Notes under the pieces: model-generated
Database searches by the model: none
Told to the model about the DNA's origin: nothing
What the model saw: the letters and a program-made list of their open reading frames with translations, nothing else
DNA from: Bacillota bacterium
Lineage (GTDB): Bacteria; Bacillota; Clostridia; Christensenellales; SZUA-584
Direction of reading: 5' to 3'
NCBI GenBank assembly: GCA_023415915.1
Contig: JAEZIZ010000135.1
Location: 1 to 25,629 of the forward strand
DNA: 25,629 nucleotides
In this document: positions 7,449 through 15,672 of the stretch, one piece after another
How the letters are laid out: each line of letters begins with the position of its first letter
Position numbering within the stretch: the first letter of the stretch is position 1
Program-made: the position numbers and the translations under genes

Positions 7449-8255
7449 CTATTTTAAAACGGACGGCTTGAACCTTTTATCGTGAACTACGTACGGCCTG
7501 ACCGGTTTTTTGGCATTCAAAGGCCTGCCGTTTATTGTAATGGCGCTTGCCGGACATAACGCGTAACAGCGCATGCAATGTGAACACTTGTCCGCGAATT
7601 CCGGGAAACCTGCCATGCTTATGTTGCCCGAAGGGCAAAGCTGCGCGCACAGCCCGCAGCGCGTGCACCTCGTCTTATCGGCGCCCATCCGCTTATACGC
7701 TTTAGCAAGCAGTCCGAATGGTACGCGCTGCAGCATCCCCAGAGCGTATGAATGCTTTCCTATAAGCCGCGACTTGCCTATAAGCAGGTCTTCTATGTAA
7801 TGCTCCACCTGCTTGTCGCATGCGGCCATTATGGCAAGCGCTTTAGCTTCACCCGCTTCTCCGCGATAGATTTTTTTATTTGAAGGCATGATAAAATGCT
7901 GCGTGCTGTCCACTATCAGCCCTTTTTGCTCAAACAGCTTGTGGCAGCACCATGCGCCGTCTCCCGAAAAAGACGCCTGCGTGCAGAACGTATGTATATG
8001 CTTGCCCTTTTTTATAGGCAGCAGATTGTTTATAAAGCGCTTCATGGGCTCGGGCGCGTCGGAAAAATAAACAGGCCACCCGAAAAACACAAGGTCGGCG
8101 GTCTTTATCCACCAGTTGGCTTTTTTAGCGTCGAGCTTATCTATAGACACGGCGTCCGCGTTGATGTTTTTCGCGTCGAGCTGCTTCTTTATCCTGTCCG
8201 CTACCCACCACGTATTACCTGTTCCGCTGAAATAGAATATTACTGATTTGTACAT
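7449..8255 (-). CDS. EFR1-family protein: flavodoxin domain plus two [4Fe-4S] clusters
   Basis: 268-residue electron-transfer protein. Residues 1-150 are flavodoxin-like, with the FMN phosphate loop SGTGNT (10-15) and the segment FFGWPVYFSDAPEPMKRF. Residues 195-236 carry two ferredoxin motifs: C197-x2-C200-x2-C203-x3-C207-P and C224-x2-C227-x2-C230-x3-C234-P. It could shuttle electrons between ferredoxin-type donors and a flavin in the cytoplasm; partner unknown. It starts 4 nt after prfB, so it probably belongs to the secA-prfB transcript. Fold assignment is firm; role is inferred. Confidence 0.88.
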   Translation of the reverse strand: MYKSVIFYFSGTGNTWWVADRIKKQLDAKNINADAVSIDKLDAKKANWWIKTADLVFFGWPVYFSDAPEPMKRFINNLLPIKKGKHIHTFCTQASFSGDGAWCCHKLFEQKGLIVDSTQHFIMPSNKKIYRGEAGEAKALAIMAACDKQVEHYIEDLLIGKSRLIGKHSYALGMLQRVPFGLLAKAYKRMGADKTRCTRCGLCAQLCPSGNISMAGFPEFADKCSHCMRCYALCPASAITINGRPLNAKKPVRPYVVHDKRFKPSVLK

Positions 8256-8259
8256 TATG

Positions 8260-9360
8260 TTATGACCCCATAAGGTACGCGTTTATAAACGCGTCTATGT
8301 CCCCGTCCATTACCGCGCCTATGTTGCCCGTTTCCACGCCTGTACGATGGTCCTTGACAAGCGTATACGGATGGAACACATACGAGCGTATCTGGCTTCC
8401 CCATTCTATCTTTTTCATCTCGCCTTTCAGCTCCATCATTTCCTGCATCTTCTCGGCCTCGCGCCTCTCAGCAAGCTTTGATTTTAGCATGCGCATTGCG
8501 GTCTCGCGGTTCTGTATCTGCGAGCGTTCGTTCTGGCACTGTACCACGATGCCTGTTGCGAGATGCGTTATCCTTATCGCGGAGTCGGTCTTGTTGACGT
8601 GCTGGCCGCCCGCGCCCGACGAACGGTACGTGTCCACCCTTATCTCGTCGGGGCTTACCTCTATGTCAGTGTCGTCGTCCTCAATATCCGGCATAACGTC
8701 GAGCGAGGCAAACGAAGTGTGCCTGCGCGCGTTCGCGTCGAAGGGCGATATACGCACCAGCCTGTGCACGCCCTTTTCGGCCTTGAGGTATCCGTAAGCG
8801 TTCAGCCCAGAAACGCCGAACGTTACGCTCTTTATGCCCGCCTCGTCTCCGACCAGCAAATCGAACACCTTCATTGTATACTTCTTGCGCTCGCACCAGC
8901 GGGTATACATGCGGTAAAGCATCTCGACCCAGTCCTGGGCCTCCGTGCCGCCCGCGCCCGCATGCAGCGAGAGTATCGCTCCGTTAGCGTCGTACTGGCC
9001 GCGGAGCAGGGCTTTTAAACGCAGGTCTTCCACATCCTTAGTGAGCGCCAAAAGCTCGTCCGAAAGCTCGGCGGCAGTATCTTCGTCAGGCTCTTCCTCG
9101 AGCAGCTCCACCATAACCTCCGCGTCGTCTATTCTTTTCATCATCTTATCGAACTGTAAAAGCTTGTCCTCAATGGGACGAAGTTTCTTGCCTATTTTCT
9201 TTGCTTCCTCGGCGTTGTTCCAGACTTCGGGAGATTCCATGCTCCGTTTCAGTTCCGCCATCTCGCTTTTGAGCTGCTCTACGCCCAGCGCGGCTTCCGT
9301 CTCTCCTGCAAGCTTTTTGATTTCCGTCAGCTTTATCTTTGCATCTTCTATGTTAAACAC
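8260..9360 (-). CDS. prfB: Peptide chain release factor 2
   Basis: RF2 recognises UGA/UAA stop codons in the ribosomal A site and triggers peptide release. 366 residues, full length. The stop-codon recognition tripeptide SPF is at 205-207 and the catalytic GGQ at 251-253, with the conserved SGAGGQHVNKTDSA context. The usual in-frame UGA and +1 programmed frameshift near codon 25 is absent: the N-terminal helical domain is encoded in one uninterrupted frame. Start is GTG at 9358-9360 with GGAG 7 nt upstream. It follows secA by 36 nt, a common pairing. Confidence 0.96.
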   Translation of the reverse strand: MFNIEDAKIKLTEIKKLAGETEAALGVEQLKSEMAELKRSMESPEVWNNAEEAKKIGKKLRPIEDKLLQFDKMMKRIDDAEVMVELLEEEPDEDTAAELSDELLALTKDVEDLRLKALLRGQYDANGAILSLHAGAGGTEAQDWVEMLYRMYTRWCERKKYTMKVFDLLVGDEAGIKSVTFGVSGLNAYGYLKAEKGVHRLVRISPFDANARRHTSFASLDVMPDIEDDDTDIEVSPDEIRVDTYRSSGAGGQHVNKTDSAIRITHLATGIVVQCQNERSQIQNRETAMRMLKSKLAERREAEKMQEMMELKGEMKKIEWGSQIRSYVFHPYTLVKDHRTGVETGNIGAVMDGDIDAFINAYLMGS

Positions 9361-9396
9361 GTTTGTCTCCTATACACGGTAGTCATTCTTTGAAAG

Positions 9397-12066
9397 TCAT
9401 TCTTTGCCGCAGCAGTTTTTGTATTTCTTGCCGCTTCCGCACGGGCAGGGCGAATTCCTCCCGAGCTTCCTTCCGGCGGAATCCACCATCTTTTTGGGCG
9501 CTTCTATCGTTTTGGGCGCTTCGCTCCGCTGCGGACGCGACGTTATCTTTACATGGAACAGCATAGTTATCGTGTCCTGCTGTATTTCATGTATCATCTC
9601 TTCAAACATATCGAAGCCTTCGCGCCTGTACTCTATTATGGGGTCTTTTTGCCCCAGCGCCCTTAAACCAATGCCTTGGCGCAGCTGGTCCATCGCGTCG
9701 ATGTGCGCCATCCATTTCTGGTCGACGGCGCGCAGCAGCAGTATCCTTTCTATCTCGCGCATGCTCTGGCCTGCCGCTTCTATCTCTTCCTCTTTCGCGT
9801 GGTAGTACTTTCTTGCCAGCTCCTTTATCATCTCTTTTGCGGAATCGTGTGTAAGCTCTTCAATTTCAGCGCCCCTAAACAGGCTGTGGCCCCTTGGCAG
9901 GAACACCTTGTTGAAATATTCGCTCAAGCCTGCTATGTCCCACTCTTCGGGCAGCGTGCCTTCGGGGCAGAACACCGGAAACACCTCGTCTATTATCGAG
10001 TCGAGCATATCCATAATGGCCTGCTTTACGTCGGCGCCCATCAGCACTTCCCTGCGCTGCGAGTATATTATCTCGCGCTGCTTGTTCATTACGTCGTCAA
10101 ACTGCAGAACGTCTTTTCTTATCTCGAAGTTTCTGTATTCTATACGCTTCTGCGCTGATTCTATCTGCTTTGTGAGCAGACCGAACGTAAGCGGTATGTC
10201 GTCGTCCTGACTTACCGACGCAACAAGTCCCTGCACCCTGTCGCCTCCGAAGCGGCGCATCAGGTCGTCCTCAAGCGATATGAAAAACACGGACGAGCCC
10301 GGGTCTCCCTGCCTGCCGCTGCGGCCGCGCAGCTGGTTGTCTATGCGCCGCGCTTCGTGCCTTTCCGTGCCGACTATATGAAGCCCGCCGAGCGCCACGA
10401 CCTCGTCGTGCTCCGCCTGCATCGACTTTTTATATTTATCAAGCAGCTCGTTATAGCGTTTTCTCGCGGCTAGAATCTCGGGATCGTCGGTGGGCGCGTG
10501 GCTTACGGCCTGCTCGATCATCTCTTCGGTGTAATTCTCAATGCGCATGTCGCCTCTCGCCGAAAAATCAGGGTTGCCGCCGAGTATTATGTCCGTGCCT
10601 CTGCCCGCCATATTCGTCGCTATCGTGACGGCGCCCTTTTTGCCCGCCTGCGCCACTATCATCGCTTCTTTTTCATGATGCTTCGCGTTCAGAACGTTGT
10701 GTTTTATACCCGCCCTTGTCAGCATGTCGGATAATCTTTCGGACTTTTCCACCGAAACCGTGCCCACAAGCACCGGCCTGCCCGTCGCGTGCACGCGCGC
10801 TATCTCGTCCACAATCGCGCGGAATTTGCCTTTTTCCGTCGCGTATATAACGTCGTTCTGATCCACCCTTATCATAGGCTTGTTGGTGGGTATCTGTACT
10901 ACGTCGAGGTTATATATGCCCTGGAACTCGTCTTCTTCCGTCTTGGCCGTGCCCGTCATGCCGGAGAGCTTCCTGTACATCCTGAAGTAGTTCTGGAACG
11001 TTATCGTGGCGAGCGTCCTTGTCTCGCGCTCAACCTTGACGTTTTCCTTAGCCTCTATGGCCTGATGCAGCCCTTCGGAATACCGCCTGCCTATCATCAG
11101 CCTGCCGGTGAACTCGTCTACTATTATTACCTCGCCATTTTTGACGACGTAATCTATGTCCCGCTTCATTATATTGTTAGCTTTGAGCGCCTGGTTTATA
11201 TGATGGTTGAGCTCGGTATTCTCTATGTCCGCAAGGTTCTCGACTTTAAAATGCCGCTCCGACTTCGCGATGCCTTCCTCCGTCAGGTTTATCGATTTAA
11301 GCTTTTCGTCTATCGTAAAGTCTTCGTCGAGCTTCAGCGTCTTTACGAACCTGTCGACGGTGACGTACATATCGGTGCTCTTGTCGCCCGGGCCCGAGAT
11401 TATAAGCGGAGTTCTTGCTTCGTCAATTAGTATGCTGTCCACCTCGTCGACGACCGCAAACTCCAGCTCGCGCTGCACCATGTTCTCTTTCTGTATTACC
11501 ATGTTGTCGCGCAGATAGTCGAACCCAAACTCGTTGTTCGTGCCGTATACTATATCACAGCTATAGTTCCTGCGCCTGTCCTCGGCGGGTATGTCGTGTA
11601 TTATGAGCCCTACCGTAAACCCTAAATACGTATACAGCTTGCCCATCCACTCCGAGTCGCGCTTTGCGAGATAATCGTTGACCGTTATTACGTGAACCCC
11701 CTTGCCGGTAAGCGCGTTAAGGCAGACGGCAAGCGTCGCTGCGAGCGTCTTGCCTTCGCCCGTTTTCATCTCGGCTATCCTGCCCTGATGCAGCACTATA
11801 CCCCCGATTATCTGTACATAAAAATGGCGCATGCCCAGCACGCGGTCGGAAGCTTCCCTGACCTGCGCGAACACCTCGGGCAGCAAATCGTCAAGGCTCT
11901 CGCCGTTTTGGTATCTTTGCCTGTATTCGTTTGTTTTTGCCTTAAGCTCCGAGTCGCTGAGCGCTTTGAATTCACCTTCGAGTGCGATAACGGCGTCCGC
12001 AATCTTTCTTATCTTTTTAAGCTTTGAATCGTTGCTTCCGCCGATTATATCTTTTATAAATCCCAT
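9397..12066 (-). CDS. secA: Preprotein translocase motor SecA
   Basis: ATPase driving post-translational export through SecYEG at the inner face of the membrane. 889 residues. Walker A MKTGEGKT (101-107), Walker B VVDEVDSILIDEARTP (205-220), the motif GRGTDIILGGNPD in the second nucleotide-binding fold, helical scaffold and wing regions, and a C-terminal zinc-binding SEC-C motif CPCGSGKKYKNCCG. First gene of a likely secA-prfB-EFR1 transcript, divergent from the 2-oxoacid oxidoreductase operon. Start ATG has AGGAAAG upstream. Confidence 0.97.
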   Translation of the reverse strand: MGFIKDIIGGSNDSKLKKIRKIADAVIALEGEFKALSDSELKAKTNEYRQRYQNGESLDDLLPEVFAQVREASDRVLGMRHFYVQIIGGIVLHQGRIAEMKTGEGKTLAATLAVCLNALTGKGVHVITVNDYLAKRDSEWMGKLYTYLGFTVGLIIHDIPAEDRRRNYSCDIVYGTNNEFGFDYLRDNMVIQKENMVQRELEFAVVDEVDSILIDEARTPLIISGPGDKSTDMYVTVDRFVKTLKLDEDFTIDEKLKSINLTEEGIAKSERHFKVENLADIENTELNHHINQALKANNIMKRDIDYVVKNGEVIIVDEFTGRLMIGRRYSEGLHQAIEAKENVKVERETRTLATITFQNYFRMYRKLSGMTGTAKTEEDEFQGIYNLDVVQIPTNKPMIRVDQNDVIYATEKGKFRAIVDEIARVHATGRPVLVGTVSVEKSERLSDMLTRAGIKHNVLNAKHHEKEAMIVAQAGKKGAVTIATNMAGRGTDIILGGNPDFSARGDMRIENYTEEMIEQAVSHAPTDDPEILAARKRYNELLDKYKKSMQAEHDEVVALGGLHIVGTERHEARRIDNQLRGRSGRQGDPGSSVFFISLEDDLMRRFGGDRVQGLVASVSQDDDIPLTFGLLTKQIESAQKRIEYRNFEIRKDVLQFDDVMNKQREIIYSQRREVLMGADVKQAIMDMLDSIIDEVFPVFCPEGTLPEEWDIAGLSEYFNKVFLPRGHSLFRGAEIEELTHDSAKEMIKELARKYYHAKEEEIEAAGQSMREIERILLLRAVDQKWMAHIDAMDQLRQGIGLRALGQKDPIIEYRREGFDMFEEMIHEIQQDTITMLFHVKITSRPQRSEAPKTIEAPKKMVDSAGRKLGRNSPCPCGSGKKYKNCCGKE

Positions 12067-12102
12067 AATACTTTCCTGTTACCCGTCTCCTGTTTATTTT
12101 TA

Positions 12103-12169
12103 CCCCGTCAAGCCTTACGTCTTGTCGGGGACCCCGTATATCCCATAAGCTTTTTGCTTTATGGCAAGC
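12103..12169. repeat. Dispersed double-hairpin element, copy A (in the secA leader)
   Basis: CCCCGTCAAG and CTTGTCGGGG arms around CCTTACGT, then ACCCCGTATA, then a second hairpin with CCATAAGC and GCTTTATGG arms around TTTTT. The first hairpin is nearly repeated at 23561-23597, and the two-hairpin layout at 22437-22500. It lies in the 5' leader of secA, between the promoter and the start codon. Confidence 0.65.
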
Positions 12170-12239
12170 GTTATATTGCCGCTTCGGGCGCTTTTGCTTT
12201 TACCCTTTACCCTTTTATGGCTTTTAAATACACGACTAC

Positions 12240-12268
12240 ATTCTACCATTCACGATATCCATAAGCAA
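12240..12268 (-). promoter_or_regulatory. Candidate secA promoter
   Basis: On the minus strand TTGCTT (plus 12263-12268), a 17-nt spacer, and TGG-TAGAAT, an extended -10 (plus 12240-12245). It predicts a secA leader of about 165 nt containing hairpin element A. The stretch 12270-12417 between the two divergent promoters is AT-rich; I see nothing else in it. Confidence 0.55.
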
Positions 12269-12417
12269 CTGTTTAGATTGGTTACATTTCCAATTATCTA
12301 TGTTCTCGCGTTTAAAATACGGCTGTATTTACAAAGAGTTTACATACTTAAAATTAAATATATGCGTGTTTTCCCTGCAAAACTGCACAAAACGCGGCGT
12401 CAGTTAAATGCTGTTCG

Positions 12418-12446
12418 TTGATTTTCACGTATTAATATGTTATTCT
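12418..12446 (+). promoter_or_regulatory. Candidate promoter of the 2-oxoacid oxidoreductase operon
   Basis: TTGATT, 17-nt spacer, TATTCT, placing the transcription start near 12453 and a short leader of about 28 nt ahead of the GTG start. Both hexamers are two mismatches from consensus. Confidence 0.4.
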
Positions 12447-12480
12447 TCAATAATCGACATCATAAACAAGAGGTGGTACA

Positions 12481-12687
12481 GTGTCAAAGATTACGATAGA
12501 TAAACACGCATGCAAAGGCTGCGGGCTCTGCGTTACGGTTTGCCCGAAAAAAATACTGAGGCTTTCCGAGACCGAGCTAAATGACAAAGGCTACAGCCCT
12601 GTCGAAATTATCGATATGGAAACGTGCATTGCATGCGCTTCGTGCGCAAAGATGTGCCCCGACGTCGTATTTACAGTGGAAAAATAA
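12481..12687 (+). CDS. 2-oxoacid:ferredoxin oxidoreductase, delta (2x[4Fe-4S] ferredoxin) subunit
   Basis: 68-residue bacterial-type ferredoxin. Cluster motifs are C11-x2-C14-x2-C17-x3-C21-P and C49-x2-C52-x2-C55-x3-C59-P. It passes electrons from the thiamine site of the beta subunit to external ferredoxin. GTG start (12481) with AGAGGTGG just upstream. It heads a four-gene operon in the order delta-alpha-beta-gamma, as in KOR/VOR enzymes of many anaerobes. Confidence 0.9.
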   Translation: MSKITIDKHACKGCGLCVTVCPKKILRLSETELNDKGYSPVEIIDMETCIACASCAKMCPDVVFTVEK

Positions 12688-12720
12688 CTCCTTTTGGAGC
12701 AACGTTTTAAAGGTGGTCAT

Positions 12721-13782
12721 ATGGCAAAAGTATTGATGAAAGGAAATGAAGCCATAGCTGAGGCTGCGGTTCAGGCAGGCTGCAGGTTTTTCTTTGGGTA
12801 CCCTATAACCCCGCAGAACCAGATACCCGAATATATGGCGAGAAGGCTGCCCGAGGTCGGAGGAACGTTCCTCCAGGCCGAATCAGAGGTGGCGGCGATA
12901 AACATGGTATACGGAGCGGCGGGCGCGGGTGCGCGCGTAATGACGTCCTCGTCCTCGCCGGGAATAAGCTTAAAGCAGGAAGGCATAAGCTATATCGCGT
13001 GCGCAGAGCTGCCCTGCGTTATAGTCAACATGGTAAGAACCGGCCCCGGGCTCGGAGGCATACTCGCCTCGCAGGGCGATTATTTCCAGTCCGTAAAGGG
13101 AGGCGGGCACGGAGATTACCACATGGTGGTATACGCTCCTTCTTCCGTGCAGGAAGCTGCGGACCTCGTTATGCAGGCGTTCGACATCGCGGATCTTTAC
13201 AGGGTGCCTGTGCTGATACTCGGCGACGGCATGATAGGCCAGATGATGGAGCCGGTAGAGTTCCGCCCGCAGAAAGAGCGCAAACTGCCCGAAAAAACTT
13301 GGGCAGCCACGGGGCGCAAGGCCGGCGAAAAGAAAGCGCTTATCAACTCGCTTTATATAGAAGCGGAAGAGATGATAGCGGTAATGGGCAGGCTTGCAAA
13401 AGTATACGACCGCATCAAGGAAAACGAGGTGCAGTACGAGTCTTACATGATGGACGACGCTGAAATATGCATAGCCGCTTACGGCTCGACGGCGCGTATC
13501 GTAAAGAACGCCATAACAAAGGCAAGAAAAGAATACGGCATAAAGGCCGGGCTGCTGCGCCCGATAACGTTGTGGCCGTTCCCTTATAAGGCGTATTCCG
13601 ACGCGGCCGATAAATGTAAAGCGTTCCTTGCGGTAGAGATGAGCACCGGCCAGATGGTGGAAGACGTAAGGCTCGCGGTAAACGGGAAAAGGCCAGTGTC
13701 GTTCACGGGAACGGTTGGAGGCGTAGCTCCTACGCCGGCCATGATAATAGACGAATTAAAAGCGATAAAGGAGGGGTTATAA
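12721..13782 (+). CDS. vorB: 2-oxoacid:ferredoxin oxidoreductase alpha subunit (VorB-like)
   Basis: 353-residue pyrimidine-binding and domain-II subunit of a 2-oxoacid:ferredoxin oxidoreductase, which oxidatively decarboxylates a 2-oxoacid to acyl-CoA while reducing ferredoxin, or runs in reverse. The N-terminal stretch FFGYPITPQNQIPEYM and the segment QAESEVAAINMVYGAAGAG match VorB-type proteins (3-methyl-2-oxobutanoate). Start ATG at 12721 is preceded by AAAGGTGG; an in-frame TTG nine codons earlier has no good site. Substrate specificity (branched oxoacids versus 2-oxoglutarate) rests on family resemblance and the neighbouring BCAA genes, so it is tentative. Confidence 0.88.
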   Translation: MAKVLMKGNEAIAEAAVQAGCRFFFGYPITPQNQIPEYMARRLPEVGGTFLQAESEVAAINMVYGAAGAGARVMTSSSSPGISLKQEGISYIACAELPCVIVNMVRTGPGLGGILASQGDYFQSVKGGGHGDYHMVVYAPSSVQEAADLVMQAFDIADLYRVPVLILGDGMIGQMMEPVEFRPQKERKLPEKTWAATGRKAGEKKALINSLYIEAEEMIAVMGRLAKVYDRIKENEVQYESYMMDDAEICIAAYGSTARIVKNAITKARKEYGIKAGLLRPITLWPFPYKAYSDAADKCKAFLAVEMSTGQMVEDVRLAVNGKRPVSFTGTVGGVAPTPAMIIDELKAIKEGL

Positions 13783-14528
13783 TGGCAGTGGTATTCAGGA
13801 AAAGTCCTATACTGACAGACGTGCCTTTCCATTATTGCCCGGGCTGCACGCACGGCGTAGCGCACAGGCTTGTTGCGGAATGCATTGACGAACTCGGTAT
13901 CGGGGAAAAGACCGTAGGCGTCTGCCCTGTCGGCTGCGCGGTATTTGCATATAAGTACTGGGATATAGATATGCTCGAGGCCGCTCACGGAAGAGCCCCC
14001 GCCGTCGCTACGGGCGTTAAGCGCGTACACCCCGAAAACATAGTGTTCACGTATCAGGGCGACGGAGACCTCGCCTCAATAGGCGCGGCTGAGATAACGC
14101 ACGCCGCCGCGAGGGGAGAAAACATAACCGTAATTTTCATAAACAACGCGATATACGGCATGACGGGCGGCCAGATGGCTCCCACCACGCTTGTCGGACA
14201 GAAGACTACCACGTCCCCGTACGGCAGGGACGCAAGCCACTGCGGCTACCCGATACACGTCGCAGAGATGCTCTCTACAATGGAAGGCGCGGCGTACATA
14301 GAGCGCGTGTCGCTGCACGACGTGCCTAATATAAACAAGGCCAAAAAAGCGTTCAAAAAGGCGTTTGAAAACCAGATAGCGGGCAAGGGCTTCTCTCTTG
14401 TCGAGGTGCTCTCGACATGCCCCACCAACTGGGGGCTTTCGCCTGTCGAAGCGCTTAAATGGCTTAATGAAAACATGATACCTTATTATCCGCTCGGAGT
14501 TTATAAGGATAAGGGGGCAAAAGCATGA
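13782..14528 (+). CDS. 2-oxoacid:ferredoxin oxidoreductase beta (TPP-binding) subunit
   Basis: 248 residues. The thiamine diphosphate and magnesium motif is visible as GDGDLASIGAAEI, followed by FINNAIYGMTGGQM. The N-terminal YCPGCTHG and VGVCPVGCA stretches are typical of the KorB/VorA-type beta subunit. The start overlaps the alpha stop by one base (TAATG), giving tight translational coupling. With the ferredoxin and alpha subunits it forms the catalytic core in the cytoplasm. Confidence 0.93.
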   Translation: MAVVFRKSPILTDVPFHYCPGCTHGVAHRLVAECIDELGIGEKTVGVCPVGCAVFAYKYWDIDMLEAAHGRAPAVATGVKRVHPENIVFTYQGDGDLASIGAAEITHAAARGENITVIFINNAIYGMTGGQMAPTTLVGQKTTTSPYGRDASHCGYPIHVAEMLSTMEGAAYIERVSLHDVPNINKAKKAFKKAFENQIAGKGFSLVEVLSTCPTNWGLSPVEALKWLNENMIPYYPLGVYKDKGAKA

Positions 14529-15064
14529 CAAACGAACTTATAATAGCCGGATTCGGCGGTCAGGGCGTGTTGCTGATGGGCCAGCTATTAACATACGCGG
14601 GCATGGTGGAGGACAAGAACGTCTCGTGGCTGCCTTCTTACGGCCCCGAGATGCGCGGCGGCACGACGAATTGCAACGTGATAGTATCCGACGAGCCGGT
14701 AGGCTCCCCCGTCGTTACCGAAGCGGACTGCGTTATAGTGTTCAACAGGCCGTCGCTCGACAAATTTGAAAAGTTCTTAAAGCCGGGCGGCAAGCTTTTT
14801 ATAAACTCGTCGCTTATAGACAAAAAGCCGGCGCGAAACGACATTGAGGTTTACTATGTACCGGTGAACGAAGCTGCAATGAAGCTCGGAAACGTTAAGG
14901 TAATAAACCTCATAATGCTTGGTGCGTTCGTCGCAGCAACAGGTTTGGTTAAAAAGGACAGCGTGATGAAAGCCGTCGCCAAAACATTCGGCGAACACAA
15001 GGCCAATCTCATCGCGATAAATGAACAGGCGTTTGACGAAGGCGCCCGGCTGATAGCAGGATAG
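14525..15064 (+). CDS. 2-oxoacid:ferredoxin oxidoreductase gamma subunit
   Basis: 179-residue catalytic-domain-III subunit. IIAGFGGQGVLLMGQLL at the N-terminus and SYGPEMRGGTTNC are the family signatures. The gene overlaps the beta gene by 4 nt (ATGA). It completes the delta-alpha-beta-gamma set, so the enzyme looks intact and functional. Confidence 0.93.
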   Translation: MTNELIIAGFGGQGVLLMGQLLTYAGMVEDKNVSWLPSYGPEMRGGTTNCNVIVSDEPVGSPVVTEADCVIVFNRPSLDKFEKFLKPGGKLFINSSLIDKKPARNDIEVYYVPVNEAAMKLGNVKVINLIMLGAFVAATGLVKKDSVMKAVAKTFGEHKANLIAINEQAFDEGARLIAG

Positions 15065-15083
15065 CCGTGAAAGGAGATTTCAT

Positions 15084-15386
15084 ATGCTGAGGCATATCGT
15101 AATGTGGCGCTTTAAGGACGAGGTCGAGGGAAAAACAAAGCTGCAGAACATGGAGTATGTAAAGGAAAGGCTTCTTGCGCTTAAAGACGTCATCCCCGAG
15201 ATACGGCATATAGAGCTGGGCTTCAATATAAACAACAGCGATATGGCGTACGACATGGTGCTATTAACGGAGTTTGAGGACGAGGCCGCGCTTGGGAGGT
15301 ACCAAAACCATCCAAGGCACAAGGAAGTGTCCGCTTACGTAAGCAAAGTACGGACGGAAAGAGCCGTAGCGGACTATATATACTAA
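15084..15386 (+). CDS. Dabb (stress-responsive A/B barrel) domain protein
   Basis: 100-residue protein of the dimeric alpha+beta barrel family: MLRHIVMWRFKDEVEG at the start, ELGFNINNSDMAYDMVLLTEF in the middle, and YQNHPRHKEV near the end, all typical of Dabb proteins. Biochemical role of the family is largely unknown. AAAGGAGA lies 8 nt before ATG. It is 19 nt after the gamma gene and before the operon terminator, so it is cotranscribed with the oxidoreductase. Confidence 0.85.
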   Translation: MLRHIVMWRFKDEVEGKTKLQNMEYVKERLLALKDVIPEIRHIELGFNINNSDMAYDMVLLTEFEDEAALGRYQNHPRHKEVSAYVSKVRTERAVADYIY

Positions 15387-15400
15387 GCAAGTACATAAAA

Positions 15401-15430
15401 ATAGCCGTCAATACCGACGGTTATTTTTTT
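15401..15430 (+). terminator. Terminator of the oxidoreductase-Dabb operon
   Basis: ATAGCCGTC and GACGGTTAT arms (one G-U pair) around AATACC, then TTTTTTT. It lies 15 nt after the Dabb stop. Confidence 0.85.
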
Positions 15431-15508
15431 ATCGTAAAAAACCATACGCTTAGCGTGTGGAGCAACGGATAGATTTACATAAATTAAATATATAAAATCA
15501 AAGCGCTA

Positions 15509-15608
15509 AAGATTCTTCGCTTGCGCTCAGAATTACCCCGAGCAACTAATACCGCAAATTGAGGAAAGCTCATGTGTCATTCCAAGGACCATAGGGACGA
15601 AGAATCTT
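15509..15608. repeat. 100-bp inverted-repeat (MITE-like) intergenic element
   Basis: It begins AAGATTCTTCG and ends CGAAGAATCTT, perfect 11-bp terminal inverted repeats. Inside each end CTCAGAATTAC and TGTCATTCC are imperfect further inverted matches. No coding potential. Intergenic repeats with the AAGATTCTTCG...TGTCATTC layout are known from many bacterial genomes; it sits between two converging operons. Target-site duplication not identified. Confidence 0.65.
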
Positions 15609-15672
15609 AGCCCAGATTTTCCAGCAAAAGCCCCTTATTTTCAAGAAAAATCGCCCCTTGAAGGGTGGGAAA

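Noticed and set aside
8260..9360. Looked for a programmed +1 frameshift in prfB
   Set aside because: The N-terminal domain is encoded in a single continuous frame, so no frameshift is needed.
12161..12421. An 86-codon plus-strand frame in the secA/vor intergenic region
   Set aside because: It runs through both divergent promoters, has AT-rich codons unlike neighbours and no recognisable domain.
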